Of a stretch of DNA of 64,000 nucleotides, positions 62,928 through 64,000 are shown in pieces. This DNA comes from Streptomyces sp. NBC_01283 (GTDB lineage: Bacteria > Actinomycetota > Actinomycetes > Streptomycetales > Streptomycetaceae). The translations under genes and the position numbers were made by a program. The DNA lies in the NCBI RefSeq assembly GCF_041435335.1, contig NZ_CP108430.1, positions 4,805,501 through 4,869,500 on the forward strand. The letters run 5' to 3'. Numbering within the stretch: the first letter of the stretch is position 1; the number at the start of each line of letters is the position of its first letter. The notes under the pieces were generated by a model. The model did not search any database and was not told where the DNA came from. It saw only the letters and a list, made by a program, of their open reading frames with translations.

Positions 62928-63134
62928 CTACAGGTCGTGCCGAACGGCAGGCAGCACGACAGGGGGCTGTCGATTGGGGACTGCCCACGTAAACCCGAGC
63001 GCGGCGAGGACGGCCAGGCCAGCGGCCCAGCCTTCGGCCGCGGTGACGGTGTCGTCAGCAAGCGCGGTGGACAGGGCGCCGGCGCCCGCAACCACCGCGG
63101 CGACGACGGCCTTCCAGTACTTGGCGAGCTTCAT
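62928..63134 (-). CDS. phage holin-like protein
   Basis: 68 residues, ATG 63134 overlapping the upstream stop (ATGA). Two membrane helices (VVAAVVAGAGALSTALA and GWAAGLAVLAALGFTWAV) with a short loop and a Pro-rich C-terminus. The topology and location match class II-type holins of actinophages. Confidence 0.75.
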   Translation of the reverse strand: MKLAKYWKAVVAAVVAGAGALSTALADDTVTAAEGWAAGLAVLAALGFTWAVPNRQPPVVLPAVRHDL

Positions 63135-63367
63135 CGGTCGGACTCCTTCGGGAGATCGAGAGCGGCGCGGACGAAACAGTCCTTGGCCTCCAGCAACTTG
63201 CGCAGCCCGGCGGTCAGCTCGGGCCCGTCGGGCAGCTTCTCGACCAGCTTGTACGCGAGATTGCAGAGGTCGAAGCTGACGGCCTGAAGATGGGGAGGCA
63301 GGTGCTGGTACTCGAAGAACCGCATCAGGTGCTGGGTGCCAGGATGACGCTGGCTGTAGTCAGTCAT
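63131..63367 (-). CDS. small conserved actinophage protein
   Basis: 78 residues from ATG 63367. HPGTQHLMRFFEYQHLPPHL and LPDGPELTAGLRKLLEAKDC FVRAAL are strongly conserved in actinophage lysis regions as I recall. Helical, no membrane segment. Function unknown; its constant location suggests a role in lysis timing or DNA packaging. Confidence 0.75.
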   Translation of the reverse strand: MTDYSQRHPGTQHLMRFFEYQHLPPHLQAVSFDLCNLAYKLVEKLPDGPELTAGLRKLLEAKDCFVRAALDLPKESDR

Positions 63368-63374
63368 CGATGCC

Positions 63375-64000
63375 TCACTTCTTGGGTAGCTTGAGCCGCT
63401 GGTCGACGCGGATGACATAGGGGGCAGGGATGCCGTTGAGCTTGGCGATCTCGGACCAGCGCTTGGCGTCGCCGAGCTTGGCCTTGGCGATCGTTGAGAG
63501 GGTGTCGCCCTTGCGCACCTCGTACGTGCTGGTGCCGGTGCCCGGCTTGGACTTGAGGCGCTTGGTGATGCGGGCCTGCATCGCCGTCCAGTCGACGCCG
63601 CGCGGGTCGACCTTGCCGGGCTGCCAGTCGAGGTGGCGGATCACAGAGGCGGCCGTCCACCCGTGCTTGCGGCACAGCGCGGTGGCCACCAGCTCGATGG
63701 CGAGCAGCTGCTTCTCGGGCCACGGGTCCTTGCCGTCGCCGAGGTTCTCGCACTCGAAGCCGTAGAAGTGCCGGTTGCCGTCGGTGTTCGCCTCGTTGTC
63801 CGGCGGCAGCTTCCGCTCGGCGATGACCGCCTGCAGCACGTCGTCGTCGCCGAGGCCCGCGTGGTTGGCGCGGCCGTAGCCGACGAGGTGGACGCGGCCG
63901 TCCTTGGTGATGACGCCGTGGCACAGCGGGCCGGGCAGGGAGGGGTGCCCGTCGCGGCAGATGGCCACGGTTCTCGCGCTGCCGCTCGTCACGGTGTGGT
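63375..64000 (-). CDS. endolysin: N-acetylmuramoyl-L-alanine amidase with LysM, 5' end outside window
   Basis: The frame is open to the right edge, so at least 208 residues are present and the start is missing. Reading from the edge the frame gives (H)HTVTSGSARTVAICRDG, the first zinc-ligand region of an Amidase_2/PGRP-type amidase. Conserved LVGYGRANHAG, GFECENLGDG and RHLDWQPGKVDPRGV (late zinc ligands) follow. A C-terminal LysM (STYEVRKGDTLSTIAKAKLG) binds glycan. It cuts the amide between MurNAc and L-Ala at lysis. Confidence 0.9.
   Translation of the reverse strand, partial: HTVTSGSARTVAICRDGHPSLPGPLCHGVITKDGRVHLVGYGRANHAGLGDDDVLQAVIAERKLPPDNEANTDGNRHFYGFECENLGDGKDPWPEKQLLAIELVATALCRKHGWTAASVIRHLDWQPGKVDPRGVDWTAMQARITKRLKSKPGTGTSTYEVRKGDTLSTIAKAKLGDAKRWSEIAKLNGIPAPYVIRVDQRLKLPKK

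Larger units (their letters stand above)
59717..64000. mobile_element. end of a putative prophage beside tRNA-Lys, continuing past the window
   Basis: All genes from 60040 to the right edge are on the minus strand, tightly overlapping, and include a LysM endolysin, a typical small actinophage protein, two holin-like proteins, a collagen-like protein and an XRE regulator. Base composition looks less GC-biased than the core genome. No integrase is visible inside the window and the attachment core is not identified, so the left boundary at tRNA-Lys is inferred from position. The gap 59717-60039 holds only terminator hairpins. Confidence 0.7.

Overview
The window reads as a chromosomal segment of a Streptomyces species. 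GC is very high with strong third-position GC bias, GTG starts are common, and the gene set is a recognisable core block: dnaX with the SRP RNA, purD, purC, an Lsr2-type protein, purSQL, purFM, valine dehydrogenase, bldC and hrpA. From memory this matches the S. coelicolor purD-bldC-hrpA neighbourhood; species identity cannot be settled by reading. Nine tRNA genes and one SRP RNA are visible.

Layout. 0-6 kb: a truncated HhH-GPD repair gene, an ABC-F ATPase, a cation/proton antiporter, a PrsW-type membrane protease and an NfeD-flotillin pair. 6-11 kb: a GNAT gene, a LysR regulator and a divergent accessory cluster (cupin, berberine-bridge-type flavoenzyme, alpha/beta hydrolase, 95-aa protein). 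11-15 kb: tRNA-Ser, SRP RNA, dnaX and a 98/103-bp tandem-repeat field. 15-21.5 kb: purD, a membrane protein like an inactive M48 peptidase, an N,N-dimethylformamidase-like protein and purC. 21.5-26 kb: tRNA-Gly, a four-gene ABC exporter plus two-component operon, a second tRNA-Gly, a structurally aberrant tRNA-Gly(UCC) and lsrL. 26-40 kb: purS-Q-L, small regulators, an M23 protein, a META lipoprotein, a sortase-type metzincin, a Tat-exported sulfatase, purF-purM and a DUF3073 protein. 40-44.4 kb: vdh, a conserved hypothetical gene, bldC with a long leader, a small CxxC protein, and tRNA-Asp followed by three 142-bp tandem repeats built from its 3' part. 44.5-59.6 kb: hrpA, a DsbA-CcdA pair, a DUF3533-like membrane protein, the Phe-Asp-Glu tRNA cluster, a metallophosphoesterase, a zincin, a lipoprotein, an RGG-rich DEAD-box helicase and an amino-acid permease. 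59.6 kb to the end: tRNA-Lys(UUU), then what looks like the end of a prophage, all on the minus strand: a cut-off LysM endolysin, a small phage protein, two holin-like membrane proteins, a membrane-anchored collagen-like protein, an XRE/TPR regulator and two Cys-rich small proteins.

How it works together. Seven purine genes (D, C, S, Q, L, F, M) cover PRPP to phosphoribosylamine, GAR, FGAM, AIR and SAICAR formation but are dispersed among unrelated genes. dnaX, SRP RNA, hrpA, the DEAD-box helicase and the tRNAs are housekeeping functions, while bldC and lsrL are global developmental or chromatin regulators. The most unusual material is non-coding: the aberrant tRNA-Gly(UCC), the tRNA-Asp-derived repeats, the dnaX-purD minisatellite, and a palindromic operator placed over what looks like a leaderless promoter.
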